From assembly GCA_025936045.1 (NCBI GenBank), contig JAICUB010000001.1:124001-188000 (forward strand): a DNA stretch of 64,000 nt. The letters are read 5' to 3'. The stretch is from Polyangiaceae bacterium (GTDB lineage: Bacteria; Myxococcota_A; Polyangia; Polyangiales; Polyangiaceae). A model generated the notes under the pieces. The model did not search any database and was not told the DNA's origin. It saw nothing but the letters and a program-made list of their open reading frames with translations. The stretch's first letter is position 1; the number at the start of each line of letters is the position of its first letter. A program made the position numbers and the translations under genes. Positions 1 through 9,586 of the stretch are shown piece by piece.

Positions 1-310
1 TCGCGACCGGCTTTTTCATCACCTTCCGAACCCCTTCCGGCGTTCGCGTCGTAGCGGCGGATACGACGACCACGGGTAAGGCAGCGAGCAGTGGGTTCGC
101 ATGGATGGCATCCAAGAACTCGGCGCCGTCCATCACGGGCATCATCATGTCGAGCAGGACGAGACAGGGTTTTTCGGGCATCGCGGCGAGTGCATCCAGT
201 GCTTCCTGGCCGTTCTCGGCTCCTCGAGCCGTGTAACCGGCATCGGCAAGCACGTCGATGAAGAGCTCGCGTAGATCCTCGGTGTCTTCGACCACGAGCA
301 CTGTTTTCAC
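1..310 (-). CDS. Response regulator receiver-domain protein (partial, runs off the window start)
   Basis: Reverse-strand translation from GTG at 310: VKTVLVVEDTEDLRELFIDVLADAGYTARGAENGQEALDALAAMPEKPCLVLLDMMMPVMDGAEF...KKPVA; receiver acidic pair, phospho-Asp and KP motif visible. Confidence 0.85.
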   Translation of the reverse strand, partial: MKTVLVVEDTEDLRELFIDVLADAGYTARGAENGQEALDALAAMPEKPCLVLLDMMMPVMDGAEFLDAIHANPLLAALPVVVVSAATTRTPEGVRKVMKKPVA

Positions 311-419
311 CCTTTAAGTATAGTTCGCTTCATGGCCGAAAGCCGGATCGGTTCGCCGCGAGGCATTTTGCCGCGGCCCCAGCACCTGTGCTCGGGGTAC
401 AAAACGTAGACGACCATAC

Positions 420-3326
420 ATGGCTCCCGAGCGTCCCAACCGCCCCGCGCCCGAGGCTGCTATCCCCGTGACGGACTGCCAAAGGTTCGTGGACAGCTTC
501 ACGAGCCTCGCGATGTTCAGCCTGGCGCCCGACGGCACGGTCGCGTTCTGGAGCCGCGGCGCGGCTCTCGTCACGGGCTACACGGCGGAGGAGATGCTCG
601 GTCAGCATTTCTCGCGCTTGTACGCCAGTGAAGACATCCGGACGAGTAAGCCGAACCGGCAGCTCGAGGTCGCGCGCGAGTTCGGTCGCGTCGAGGACGA
701 GGGTTTCCGGGTGTGCAAAGACGGCTCGCGGTTGCGGGCCAACATGGTGATCACGACGATTGTCGACGAGCGCGGCGAACTTCGCGGGTTCGGCGTCGTG
801 GCGCGGGACGTCACGGCGAAGCGCCTCGCGGAGGAAGAGCTTCGTCAATCCGAGCAACGCTTTCACGGGCTCGTGGATGCCGTCGTCGACTACGCGATCT
901 TCATGCTGGACCCGGACGGCTACGTCTCGACGTGGAACGCGGGTGCTGCCCGGCTCAAGGGCTACACCGCCTCGGAGATCGTCGGTGAGCATTTTTCCGT
1001 CTTTTACACGCCGGAGGATCGCGCCGCCGGCAAGCCGCAGCGCTTTCTCGAAATAGTGCGCCGCGACGGCCGCATCGAGGACGAAGGCTTTCGTGTCAAG
1101 AAGGACGGCTCTCGTTTCTGGGCGGACGTCGTGATCACGGCGCTGCGCGACGAGAACGGAGAGGTCACCGGCTTTGCGAAGGTGACGCGCGACCTCACCG
1201 AGCGGCGGCAAGCTCAGGCCGAGCTCGTCCGCGAGCAGGTGGCACGAGCGGCCGCCGAGCAGGCCGGGCAGCGTGTGCGCGAGAGTGAGGAACGGTACCG
1301 AGCCCTGAGCAGCCGCCTCCAGGTCGTCTTCGAAGGCGTCGCGGACGCGATCATGGCTCAGGACAGCGAGGGGCGTATCGTCTTCGCCAACACCGCCGCC
1401 GCGACCGTGTTCGGTTTCGATTCACCCGAAGTGCTGATGAAGGCGAACGCGGACACCGTCTCGTCGCGGTTCGACGTCCTCGACCGGGACGATCGTCCGT
1501 CGGCCGGGCCGAAGCTTCGAGCCGCCGACATGCTCGCGAGCGGCCCGTCGACCGACGGCGTGCTGCACCTGAGAGATCGCCTCACGGGAATCGATCGTTG
1601 GGTCGCGACGCGGAACAGCAGGGTCTCGGGGGGAGGAGGGGAGCCCGATCTCGTCATCACCATTTGGCACGACGTTACCCCGGAGCGCCGTCGCGAAAGG
1701 CAGGCACGTTTCATCGCGGATGCCACCATCGCTCTGGCCGCGTCGCTCGACGAGCGCATGATGCTCACGTCATTGGCGGAAGCCTTGATCCCCGGCATCG
1801 GAGATTGGTGTTCGATCTCCCTCGTCTCCGAGGATGCCTTCGAGAACATCGCCGTGGCAGCGCGAGAAGGCAGGCTGTCGGCCGACCAGGAGCTCTTCCA
1901 CCGGACGTTCCTCGAGTCGAGCGGCGAGCGCGGGCCGAGACCCGCCGCTCGAACCGGCCAAACCATGCTTCTCGAATTCCCCGAATCCGACGTTGCGCAA
2001 GCGGCGCTCGTGGCGCCCATCAAATTGCGCCGCGAAACGATCGGCGTGATTGCCTTGTTCTTGGACCGCGGCACGCGCAGGTACGACTGGATGCACGTCG
2101 CCTCGGTCGAAGAGATCTGCCGGCGAACGTCGGCGGCCCTCGAGAATGCGCGACTGTTCGCAGCTGCGCAGCGAGCGGCCGCGAGCGCCGAGGAGGCGAG
2201 CCGCGCCAAGGACGAGTTTCTCGCGACCGTTTCCCATGAGCTTCGGACGCCGCTCACGGCCATCCTCGGTTGGGCGCGGTTGCTGGCGGATCGGACGAAG
2301 GAGCCGTCGATCGCGAAGCCGATCGACGTGATCCACAGGAATGCGCTCGCTCAGGCCAAAATCATCGACGACATTCTGGACGTGTCGCGCGTCATCACGG
2401 GCAAGTTCCGCCTCGAGACGAAGACCACCGAGATCGTGAGCATCGTGCGTGACGCTCTCGAAGTGGTTCGCCCGTCTGCCGCCGCCAAAGGCGTCGCACT
2501 CGAGTACACGACGGAAGCCGCAGCCATCGAGCTTGTCGCCGATCCTCAGCGGTTGCAGCAAGCGATCTGGAATCTGCTTTCCAACGCGGTGAAGTTCACC
2601 GACGCGGGGGGCAGGGTCTCCGTCAGCTTGCGGCGAACGGACGTCGCCTTGGTGGTCAACGTGCAAGACACCGGCGCCGGCATCGACGCGAGCTTCTTAC
2701 CTTTCGTCTTCGACCGCTTCAGACAGGCCGACGCCACGACCACCCGCCGCATCGGCGGCCTCGGCCTGGGCCTCGCGATCGTGCGGCACATCATCGAGCT
2801 CCACGGTGGCAGCGTGTCGGCCACGAGTGAAGGCTTGGGTAAAGGCTCCACGTTCAGCATCGTTCTGCCGTTGCGCGCCGTGGCGCAGGACGTGGACGAG
2901 GTTCGCCCCGCCGCTCCGAAGCCGGTGGAGAATGCCGGCGGAGCAGGCCTTTCGGGCGTCAAGGTCTTGGTGGTCGAGGATGACGACGACACGCGCGAGC
3001 TCATCGTGAACGCGCTGTCGCAACGCGGCGCGGAAGTCGTCAGCGCGGCGTCGGCTCTCGCCGGTTTCCAGCGCTTTCGCGAGCAGCGGCCCGACGTGAT
3101 CGTGAGCGACGTCGGGATGCCCGGGGAAGACGGCTACGCGTTCATCGCGCGCCTGCGCTCCTTACCGCTCGATGAAGGCGGGGAAGTCCCGGCGCTTGCT
3201 TTGACCGCCTTTGCGGGCGCGGAAGACCAACGGCGCGCACTTGCGGCCGGCTATACACTGCACGCCGGCAAGCCGATCGACCCGGACGCGCTGAGCTCCC
3301 TGGTGGCGCGCCTCGTCGCCGGCTAA
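420..3326 (+). CDS. Hybrid sensor histidine kinase: multiple PAS, GAF-like, HisKA/HATPase, C-terminal receiver
   Basis: Two tandem PAS repeats (GYTAEEMLGQHFSRLY / GYTASEIVGEHFSVFY), FLATVSHELRTPLTAILGW H-box, GLGLGLAIVRHIIELHGG, C-terminal VLVVEDDDDTREL...DVGMPGEDG receiver. Confidence 0.93.
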   Translation: MAPERPNRPAPEAAIPVTDCQRFVDSFTSLAMFSLAPDGTVAFWSRGAALVTGYTAEEMLGQHFSRLYASEDIRTSKPNRQLEVAREFGRVEDEGFRVCKDGSRLRANMVITTIVDERGELRGFGVVARDVTAKRLAEEELRQSEQRFHGLVDAVVDYAIFMLDPDGYVSTWNAGAARLKGYTASEIVGEHFSVFYTPEDRAAGKPQRFLEIVRRDGRIEDEGFRVKKDGSRFWADVVITALRDENGEVTGFAKVTRDLTERRQAQAELVREQVARAAAEQAGQRVRESEERYRALSSRLQVVFEGVADAIMAQDSEGRIVFANTAAATVFGFDSPEVLMKANADTVSSRFDVLDRDDRPSAGPKLRAADMLASGPSTDGVLHLRDRLTGIDRWVATRNSRVSGGGGEPDLVITIWHDVTPERRRERQARFIADATIALAASLDERMMLTSLAEALIPGIGDWCSISLVSEDAFENIAVAAREGRLSADQELFHRTFLESSGERGPRPAARTGQTMLLEFPESDVAQAALVAPIKLRRETIGVIALFLDRGTRRYDWMHVASVEEICRRTSAALENARLFAAAQRAAASAEEASRAKDEFLATVSHELRTPLTAILGWARLLADRTKEPSIAKPIDVIHRNALAQAKIIDDILDVSRVITGKFRLETKTTEIVSIVRDALEVVRPSAAAKGVALEYTTEAAAIELVADPQRLQQAIWNLLSNAVKFTDAGGRVSVSLRRTDVALVVNVQDTGAGIDASFLPFVFDRFRQADATTTRRIGGLGLGLAIVRHIIELHGGSVSATSEGLGKGSTFSIVLPLRAVAQDVDEVRPAAPKPVENAGGAGLSGVKVLVVEDDDDTRELIVNALSQRGAEVVSAASALAGFQRFREQRPDVIVSDVGMPGEDGYAFIARLRSLPLDEGGEVPALALTAFAGAEDQRRALAAGYTLHAGKPIDPDALSSLVARLVAG

Positions 3327-3416
3327 GCCCGCTCCCGACCCCGGCGGGGGGGACCTAGGCCCGCTATGGAATGCGCGATGCATACTGCCCCTCCGTAGAG
3401 AGGACACGGAGCGCGG

Positions 3417-3629
3417 ATGGAGTCTTCGGTCAACCCAGAAAACCTAGTGATCACCAACGTTTTGCCGGACGCCGACGGGCGCCACACGCCGCATGACGAC
3501 TGGGAGCGCGTGTGGCGATTGTCGCCGCGTGAGGTGTTTAACTACGCTCAGAGCGCCCGCGTCGTTTGCCGTGAGCTCGGGCTCCGGCCCGTCGGAAGCG
3601 CACGGCAGCGCAACCGCGCGCGCAACTAG
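3417..3629 (+). CDS. Small hypothetical protein (70 aa)
   Basis: ORF with ATG in an intergenic position between two well-supported genes; no family recognised. Confidence 0.5.
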   Translation: MESSVNPENLVITNVLPDADGRHTPHDDWERVWRLSPREVFNYAQSARVVCRELGLRPVGSARQRNRARN

Positions 3630-3633
3630 CGGC

Positions 3634-4248
3634 TCAGCTCCCGTCCCGAGTCAGCCGCGCCAAATCGAGGTCGTCCGCGGGTGTCGTGGTCGCGCCGAGC
3701 ACGCGCTCCAGGATTCGGAACGCCGCATGCGCGTCGTCTTCGTCGATCGCGGCAGTGCAATCGCGCGGCACGAAGAGCTCGTAGTCGCGAAGGAAGGCGT
3801 CGTTGGCCGTAAAAAGTAAACAGCGCTCGACCGAGAAACCGGTGAGGATGAGCCTGCGCGCGCGCAAGTACACGAGCAGCGTGTCGAGCGGAGTCGAATA
3901 GAAGCCCGAGTGCTTGGGTTTCAATACGACGTAGTCGCAAGGTTCCGGGACGAGCAAGCGGGCGAGGGGACGGCCCGGTGCGTCTTCCGACAAACACTCC
4001 TCGAGCACAAGGCGCACGTCGGAGCGCCAGCGTGCGGCGTTGTCGTTGATGTAGATCGCGGGAATACCCGCTCGTTTGAACGCGGCTTTCAGCGCCGCGA
4101 TGCGCTGGCCCACCTCGACCGCGCGCGGGACGAAACGTTCGCTGCCTTCGAAGCGCAGCGGGTTCAGGACGTCCACGAGGAGCAGGACCGCGGGACAGCT
4201 GTCCGGGACGTTGCCGTGGAGGTCGGGATGCTTTTCCGGATGGGGCAT
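3634..4248 (-). CDS. Isochorismatase-family cysteine hydrolase
   Basis: ALLLVDVLNPLRFEG (catalytic Asp), KPKHSGFYSTPLDTLL, LTGFSVERCLLFTANDAFLRDYEL (nucleophile Cys). Confidence 0.88.
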   Translation of the reverse strand: MPHPEKHPDLHGNVPDSCPAVLLLVDVLNPLRFEGSERFVPRAVEVGQRIAALKAAFKRAGIPAIYINDNAARWRSDVRLVLEECLSEDAPGRPLARLLVPEPCDYVVLKPKHSGFYSTPLDTLLVYLRARRLILTGFSVERCLLFTANDAFLRDYELFVPRDCTAAIDEDDAHAAFRILERVLGATTTPADDLDLARLTRDGS

Positions 4249-4381
4249 GGCGCTTCGAAGTGGATTGCAAGCTTCGCGCGCGAGGTCCGCCGCGCCGCCT
4301 CACAAAGTTGCCACGCTCGAGGCAATCCTGAGCCGTACGCGCGATTGGCCGCGCTGCTTCATCGCGCATAAGAGTTGCGTG

Positions 4382-6925
4382 ATGTCCCGAGTGCCTTTGA
4401 GCTCAGCGTCAGAAGCTCCCGCGTCGGCCCACATGGTCCGCGTGCGCGGGGCACGCGAGCACAATCTGCAAAACGTGAGCGTCGACATCCCGCGTGGGGC
4501 GCTCGTGGTCTTCACGGGGATCTCGGGTTCGGGAAAGTCCTCGCTCGCGTTCGGCACGATCTACGCGGAGGCGCAGCGGCGGTACCTCGAGTCGGTGTCG
4601 CCTTACGCGCGACGCCTGTTCCACCAGATGGCGGCGCCCGACGTCGACGACATCGAGGGCTTGCCGCCCGCCGTCGCGCTCCAACAGCAGCGCGGCGGGA
4701 CGACCGCGCGCTCGTCGGTCGGCAGCGTCACCACGCTTTCGAATCTGATTCGCATGCTCTATTCGCGCGCCGGCGACTACCCGCGCGGACAGTCGCTGCT
4801 CTACGCGGAGTCGTTCTCACCGAACACGCCGGAGGGGGCCTGTCCGCGCTGTCAGGGACTCGGCCGCTTGTATGACGTGACCGAGCAGTCGATGGTACCC
4901 GATCCCTCGCTCACCCTGCGCGAGCGAGCCGTCGCGGCGTGGCCGACGGCGTGGCAAGGGCAAAACCTCCGCGATATCTTGACCACGCTGGGACACGACG
5001 TCGATCGGCCGTGGCGCGAGCTGCCGAAGAAGACTCGCGACTGGATCTTGTTCACGGACGAACAGCCGACCGTGCCCGTCTACGCCGGCTTCGATCGCGC
5101 GGAGGTGCAGCGCGCTCTCAGGCGCAAGCAGGAGCCGAGCTACCAAGGCACCTTCACGAGCGCGCGCCGCTACGTGCTCCATACCTTCGCGACCACCGAG
5201 AGCGCGATGATGAAGCGGCGCGTCGCCGAGTTCCTCGTGAGCACCGAGTGCCCCGAATGCCGTGGCAAGCGGCTCAGACGCGAGGTGCTGTCGGTGAAGT
5301 TTGCCGGGCTCGACATCGGGGCCCTCTCCGAGCTGCCGCTCGAGGAGCTCGCGCAGCTCTTCTCGCCGTACGCGCGCGGCGAGGCCAAAAAGTCGAAGTT
5401 CGGCCGCGAACACCCGGAAAAAGCGCTCGTGCTCGAGCGCATCGCGGCGGATCTCTCGACGCGGCTCGCCGTGATTCTCGACTTGGGGCTCGGTTATCTG
5501 ACGCTCGAGCGCAGCACGCCGACGCTCTCGCCCGGCGAGCTGCAGCGGCTTCGGCTCGCGACGCAGGTGCGCTCCAATCTGTTCGGCGTGATTTACGTAC
5601 TCGACGAGCCTTCGGCGGGGCTTCATCCCGCGGACACGGAAGCGCTGCTCCGCGCGCTCGACGGCCTGAAGGCGTCCGGCAACTCGATCTTCGTCGTGGA
5701 GCACGAGCTCGACGTCATCCGACATGCCGATTGGATCGTCGACGTCGGGCCCGGCGCGGGGCAACACGGCGGCAAGGTGTTGCATAGCGGTCCGCTCGCC
5801 GAGCTCGCTCACGTCGAGGCCTCCGTGACACGGAGATTCGTGTGCGAGCCCGAAGCCCGCGCGCCGCGCCGTGTGCGCAAAGCGGCCGAATGGCTGCGTG
5901 TCCGCGGCGCGACCCGCAACAACGTCCGCAAGCTCGACGTCGCGTTCCCACTCGGGGTGCTGACGAGCGTGACCGGCGTCTCCGGTTCCGGAAAATCGAC
6001 GCTCGTGAGCCAACTGCTCGTCGAGCTCGTCGCCCGGGAGCTCGGCCAGGGCGCGCCCGCGACCGAGCGGGACGTGGACGAGCTCGACCGGCAGCCGCTT
6101 TCGCCGCTCCTCGGGCGCATCACCGACGGCATGTCGCACGTCAAGCGACTCGTCGTCGTCGACCAAAAGCCGATCGGCCGCACGCCGCGCTCGAACCTCG
6201 CGACGTACACCGGTCTCTTCGACGAGGTGCGCAAGCTCTTCGCGGCGACCAAGGCCGCACGCGCGCGGCGCTACACGCCCGGGCGCTTCTCCTTCAACGT
6301 CGCCGCCGGCCGCTGCGCGCATTGCCAAGGCGAAGGCTTCGTGATGGTCGAGCTCTTGTTCCTACCGAGCGTGTACGCGCCGTGTCCGACCTGCAACGGA
6401 GCGCGCTACAACCCGGCGACGCTCGAGATCGAGTATCAGGGCAAAAACATCGCGGAGGTCCTGGGACTGACGGTCGAAGCGGCGCTCGAATTCTTCGTCG
6501 CGGCCCCCGAAGTCGAAAGGCCGCTCGGAGTGCTGCGTGAAGTCGGGCTCTCCTACTTGCGTCTCGGACAGCCGGCCACCGAGCTCTCGGGCGGTGAAGC
6601 GCAACGCATCAAGCTCGCCGCCGAGCTCGGCGGCGTCCGGCGCGCGGGCACCTTGTACGTCTTGGACGAGCCGACCACGGGCCTACATCCGGCGGACGTC
6701 GAGCGCTTGCTCGGCCAGATCCACCGTCTCGTCGACGGAGGAGCGACGGCTATCGTCGTCGAGCACGACCTCCGCGTCATTGCCGACAGCGATTGGATCA
6801 TCGACCTCGGCCCGGGTGCGGGCAAAGAAGGCGGCCGTATCGTGGCCGAAACGACGCCGGCCGAGCTCGTGCACGTCGCGGCCAGTCGGACCGCGCCTTA
6901 CTTGAAGTCGTTCTTGTCGGCCTAG
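4382..6925 (+). CDS. uvrA: Excinuclease ABC subunit A-like ATPase (UvrA/UvrA2-type, about 848 aa)
   Basis: [57 protein letters not shown]; CxxC zinc motifs CPRCQG, CPECRG, CAHCQG, CPTCNG; two Walker/signature sets. The in-frame ORF opens at 4076, but ATG 4382 fits homology. Confidence 0.92.
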   Translation: MSRVPLSSASEAPASAHMVRVRGAREHNLQNVSVDIPRGALVVFTGISGSGKSSLAFGTIYAEAQRRYLESVSPYARRLFHQMAAPDVDDIEGLPPAVALQQQRGGTTARSSVGSVTTLSNLIRMLYSRAGDYPRGQSLLYAESFSPNTPEGACPRCQGLGRLYDVTEQSMVPDPSLTLRERAVAAWPTAWQGQNLRDILTTLGHDVDRPWRELPKKTRDWILFTDEQPTVPVYAGFDRAEVQRALRRKQEPSYQGTFTSARRYVLHTFATTESAMMKRRVAEFLVSTECPECRGKRLRREVLSVKFAGLDIGALSELPLEELAQLFSPYARGEAKKSKFGREHPEKALVLERIAADLSTRLAVILDLGLGYLTLERSTPTLSPGELQRLRLATQVRSNLFGVIYVLDEPSAGLHPADTEALLRALDGLKASGNSIFVVEHELDVIRHADWIVDVGPGAGQHGGKVLHSGPLAELAHVEASVTRRFVCEPEARAPRRVRKAAEWLRVRGATRNNVRKLDVAFPLGVLTSVTGVSGSGKSTLVSQLLVELVARELGQGAPATERDVDELDRQPLSPLLGRITDGMSHVKRLVVVDQKPIGRTPRSNLATYTGLFDEVRKLFAATKAARARRYTPGRFSFNVAAGRCAHCQGEGFVMVELLFLPSVYAPCPTCNGARYNPATLEIEYQGKNIAEVLGLTVEAALEFFVAAPEVERPLGVLREVGLSYLRLGQPATELSGGEAQRIKLAAELGGVRRAGTLYVLDEPTTGLHPADVERLLGQIHRLVDGGATAIVVEHDLRVIADSDWIIDLGPGAGKEGGRIVAETTPAELVHVAASRTAPYLKSFLSA

Positions 6926-6932
6926 CGCGGCG

Positions 6933-8492
6933 TCATTTCACGGCAACGTTCTCGTACCAAACCACGTTGTTCGTCGGGCTCGTCCCGATCGCGACGATGT
7001 CCGGCGCACCGTCGCCGTTCAGGTCCTTCACGTCGATACCGGAGACGGCGACGGTGCCCATGGCGAGCGGGATTTTGTCCCACTTTTGCGTGCTCGGGAC
7101 GTAGCGGTAAATGAGCTCGGTCAGGGCGCCTTGGCCGCCCCCCGCGACCACTTCGTCGAAGCCGTCGCCGTTGAAGTCCGCGACCATCAGGCCGTGGCCG
7201 TGCTGGAAATCCGCGCCGAGATCGAGGCGAGTCCAGAGCGCCGTCGCCTCCGCGCCGGGCGTGTAAATCACGCCATCCGTGCCGTGCCACGGGTCGATCG
7301 TCGCAATGAAGCGCGCGCCGCCGAGGCTCCCGAGCCCGACTTCACTCGAACCCTTGGTCGGAGGGTGACCGACGGCACCGGCGCCGAGGTGCTCGGCCGT
7401 GCTGCCGAGCGACGGGCGAAACAGATCGACGCCGTCATTGGCCGCCGTGAGGATGTCTTCGGCCTCGTCGCCGTCCCAATCGACGACTTCGATGCCGTGC
7501 GCCGTTTCGAGGTGCGTGCTGTCGAGCACCCTGCTCGCCCAGGTGCCCGTCGCGGGATCGGCCGGGATGCTGAACGCCGTGAGCGCGACCGCCCCCGCGT
7601 GCGTCGTCGGGTCGGAATTGACGCCGAAAATCGGCAAATCGATGAGCTCCTTCTTTCCGTCGCCGTCGAGGTCGCCCCAGCGCAGTCGATGCGACGTCGG
7701 AACGGCGCCGATCGCGTGCAGCGTCCAAGCCTGACTCTGCGTCGGATCAGCGGGAGCTTCGGCCCACGACACCGTACCTCCGCTCGTGGTGTTACTCATG
7801 TCGAAGTCGCTCGCCACGGCGAGATCGAGGTGCCCGTCGCCGTTGACGTCGTAGGGCGCGCAGTAGATGAGTTGCTTCGCTTTCGTCGTGATCGTGTACC
7901 TGGTCCACGTCGGGTTTTTGAACCAGACGAGTCCGTCGGAACCCGACGAGAGCGCGACCACGTCCGGCTTGCCGTCAGCGTCGATGTCGGCGACGACGGT
8001 CATGTACCCGGAGTCGAAGCTCGCGATCGTGTGCTCGGTGAACGTCGGAAAAGCGCTGCTCCACGTGGCAGCGGGCGCACCGGCTTGCGCCCCGCCGCCC
8101 GCCGCGCCCGCTGAAGTGCCACCCGTGCCCGCGTCGGCGCTCGTCGTGCCGCCCGTCTCGGGGACGCCGCTGCCGCTCGTGCCGCCGCTGCCGGCGCCAG
8201 CGGAGATACCGTTGCCGCCGTTGGAAGACGTGCCGCCGGCTCCCGTGCCGGACGTGCCGCCTGCTGTCGTGGTCCCGCCGCCGCCCGTCGTGTTTCCAGG
8301 GGAGCTGGTTCCACCGAGGCCCGCGGTGGCGCTCATGCCGCCAGCGCCGTTCGTCATACCGGCTGCATTTTGCCGAGCGCCGGCTCCGGCGCCCCCCGCG
8401 TGCGTGCCGTCGGATTTGCCTCCGCTCGAGCACGAGAGTGCGACGGCGGCGCACCCGAGCGGAGCTACCCACGACGTGGAGCGACGGCTCAT
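6933..8492 (-). CDS. FG-GAP/VCBS-repeat secreted lipoprotein with Gly/Ala/Ser-rich linker
   Basis: Lipobox-like LSC near N-terminus, long GTGGTS linker, about six DxDxDGxxD repeats (DIDADGKPDVVAL, DVNGDGHLDLAVA, DLDGDGKKELIDL, DFNGDGFDEVVAG, DLNGDGAPDIVAI). Confidence 0.85.
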   Translation of the reverse strand: MSRRSTSWVAPLGCAAVALSCSSGGKSDGTHAGGAGAGARQNAAGMTNGAGGMSATAGLGGTSSPGNTTGGGGTTTAGGTSGTGAGGTSSNGGNGISAGAGSGGTSGSGVPETGGTTSADAGTGGTSAGAAGGGAQAGAPAATWSSAFPTFTEHTIASFDSGYMTVVADIDADGKPDVVALSSGSDGLVWFKNPTWTRYTITTKAKQLIYCAPYDVNGDGHLDLAVASDFDMSNTTSGGTVSWAEAPADPTQSQAWTLHAIGAVPTSHRLRWGDLDGDGKKELIDLPIFGVNSDPTTHAGAVALTAFSIPADPATGTWASRVLDSTHLETAHGIEVVDWDGDEAEDILTAANDGVDLFRPSLGSTAEHLGAGAVGHPPTKGSSEVGLGSLGGARFIATIDPWHGTDGVIYTPGAEATALWTRLDLGADFQHGHGLMVADFNGDGFDEVVAGGGQGALTELIYRYVPSTQKWDKIPLAMGTVAVSGIDVKDLNGDGAPDIVAIGTSPTNNVVWYENVAVK

Positions 8493-8581
8493 TGCCTTGA
8501 AGTATGCCCGCGGATCGCCGCGCGGCTTTGCGGCGCGAGAAGCTCCCGTCTGACGGCAATTTTATTAAGCCCCCCTGAACT

Positions 8582-9316
8582 CTACGCCGGTGCCTTGCGT
8601 AGCAGCAGGCTTTCGCGCAGCACGAGCCCGACGAGGATCGTCGAGAGCACGGCCGACGAGCCCCAAGTCCCGAGGCCCAAACCGCCGTGCGCGGGCGCTT
8701 TGGTCAGTACGTCGCCCAGGGTCGCGCCGAACGGCCGCGTGAGCACGAACGCGACCCAGAAGAGCGCCACGCGCGAGAGTCGCGTGAGGAACGTGAGTAG
8801 AACGACGACGGCAAGCAAGCTCCCGATGAGCAACGCTCCGCCAGCGAAGCCGAGCCCGGAGCTATCGGCCAGAAAATCACCGAGCGCGGTGCCGAGCGTG
8901 TTCGAGAACAAAATCGCCGTCCAATAGAACACCTCGGCGCGGCGGCTCATCGCGCGGTCGACCGCCAGCGAATGCTCCGTCCGGCGCCAGAGTGCGAGAA
9001 CGGCGAGCAGCAACGTGAGGAGGAGGGCGCTCCCGAGCGGGTACCCGAGCTCGAGCGTTCGGTCCATGAAGTCCGACATGGTCGTGCCGGCGGTGCTGGT
9101 CGCGACGATCACGGCCCAATAAAGCGGGGGGTGATAGCGCTTGGACGAAAGCTGACCCGCGAGCGTCGCAGCGAAGAAGCCAAGCAAGATCAGCGAGCTT
9201 ATGGCGTAGCCCACGCGCAACGTCATCGATAGGAGATCACCCGCGGTCTCCCCCAGCGTCGTCGCGGATATTTTCATGATCCAGAACGCGAGGTTGATGC
9301 GCGGGAGCTTATTCAC
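8582..9316 (-). CDS. COG4705-like multi-pass membrane protein with internal repeats
   Basis: Repeated TTLGETAGDLLSMTL / GTTMSDFMDRTLELGYPLGSALLL / GTALGDFLADSSGLGFAGGAL / GATLGDVL motifs; GTG start at 9316 (VNKLPRINLAFWIMKI) fits the family N-terminus better than ORF start 9397. Confidence 0.8.
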   Translation of the reverse strand: MNKLPRINLAFWIMKISATTLGETAGDLLSMTLRVGYAISSLILLGFFAATLAGQLSSKRYHPPLYWAVIVATSTAGTTMSDFMDRTLELGYPLGSALLLTLLLAVLALWRRTEHSLAVDRAMSRRAEVFYWTAILFSNTLGTALGDFLADSSGLGFAGGALLIGSLLAVVVLLTFLTRLSRVALFWVAFVLTRPFGATLGDVLTKAPAHGGLGLGTWGSSAVLSTILVGLVLRESLLLRKAPA

Positions 9317-9518
9317 GGGAGGGCACTCGAGAAGGCAGAGGCGAGCATCGCACGCGGTGAGGCCGGGCAGTCGGCCCTCGAGGACTTTCGCGGCCACTGC
9401 TGCACGTCGTGTAAACGTGAACAGTCAGCATGTTCGCGCTTACGCCGAGCCCGTTCGGGTCGAGGTGCGGGCCGCCGGTGAAAACTCGCAGAAACGCCGT
9501 CGGTCGGCGGGGGAGCGC

Positions 9519-9537
9519 TTGGCACGCTCCTCGCTTA
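9519..9537 (+). promoter_or_regulatory. Possible sigma-54 (-24/-12) promoter upstream of the 9587 lipoprotein gene
   Basis: TTGGCACGCTCCTCGCTTA: GG and GC separated by 10 nt, TGGCAC box exact, -12 box TCGCT differs by one base from TTGCT; 50 bp from the start codon. Confidence 0.4.
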
Positions 9538-9586
9538 GGCGCGCTCGCAGTCGTGCTTCGACCCCAGGAAAGCGAACCAAGCGAAC

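Noticed and set aside
4817-6328. 503-aa minus-strand ORF inside uvrA
   Set aside because: Antisense of conserved UvrA motifs; low-complexity charged translation
7867-8553. Pro-rich 228-aa plus-strand ORF
   Set aside because: Complement of the Gly-rich tether of the FG-GAP lipoprotein
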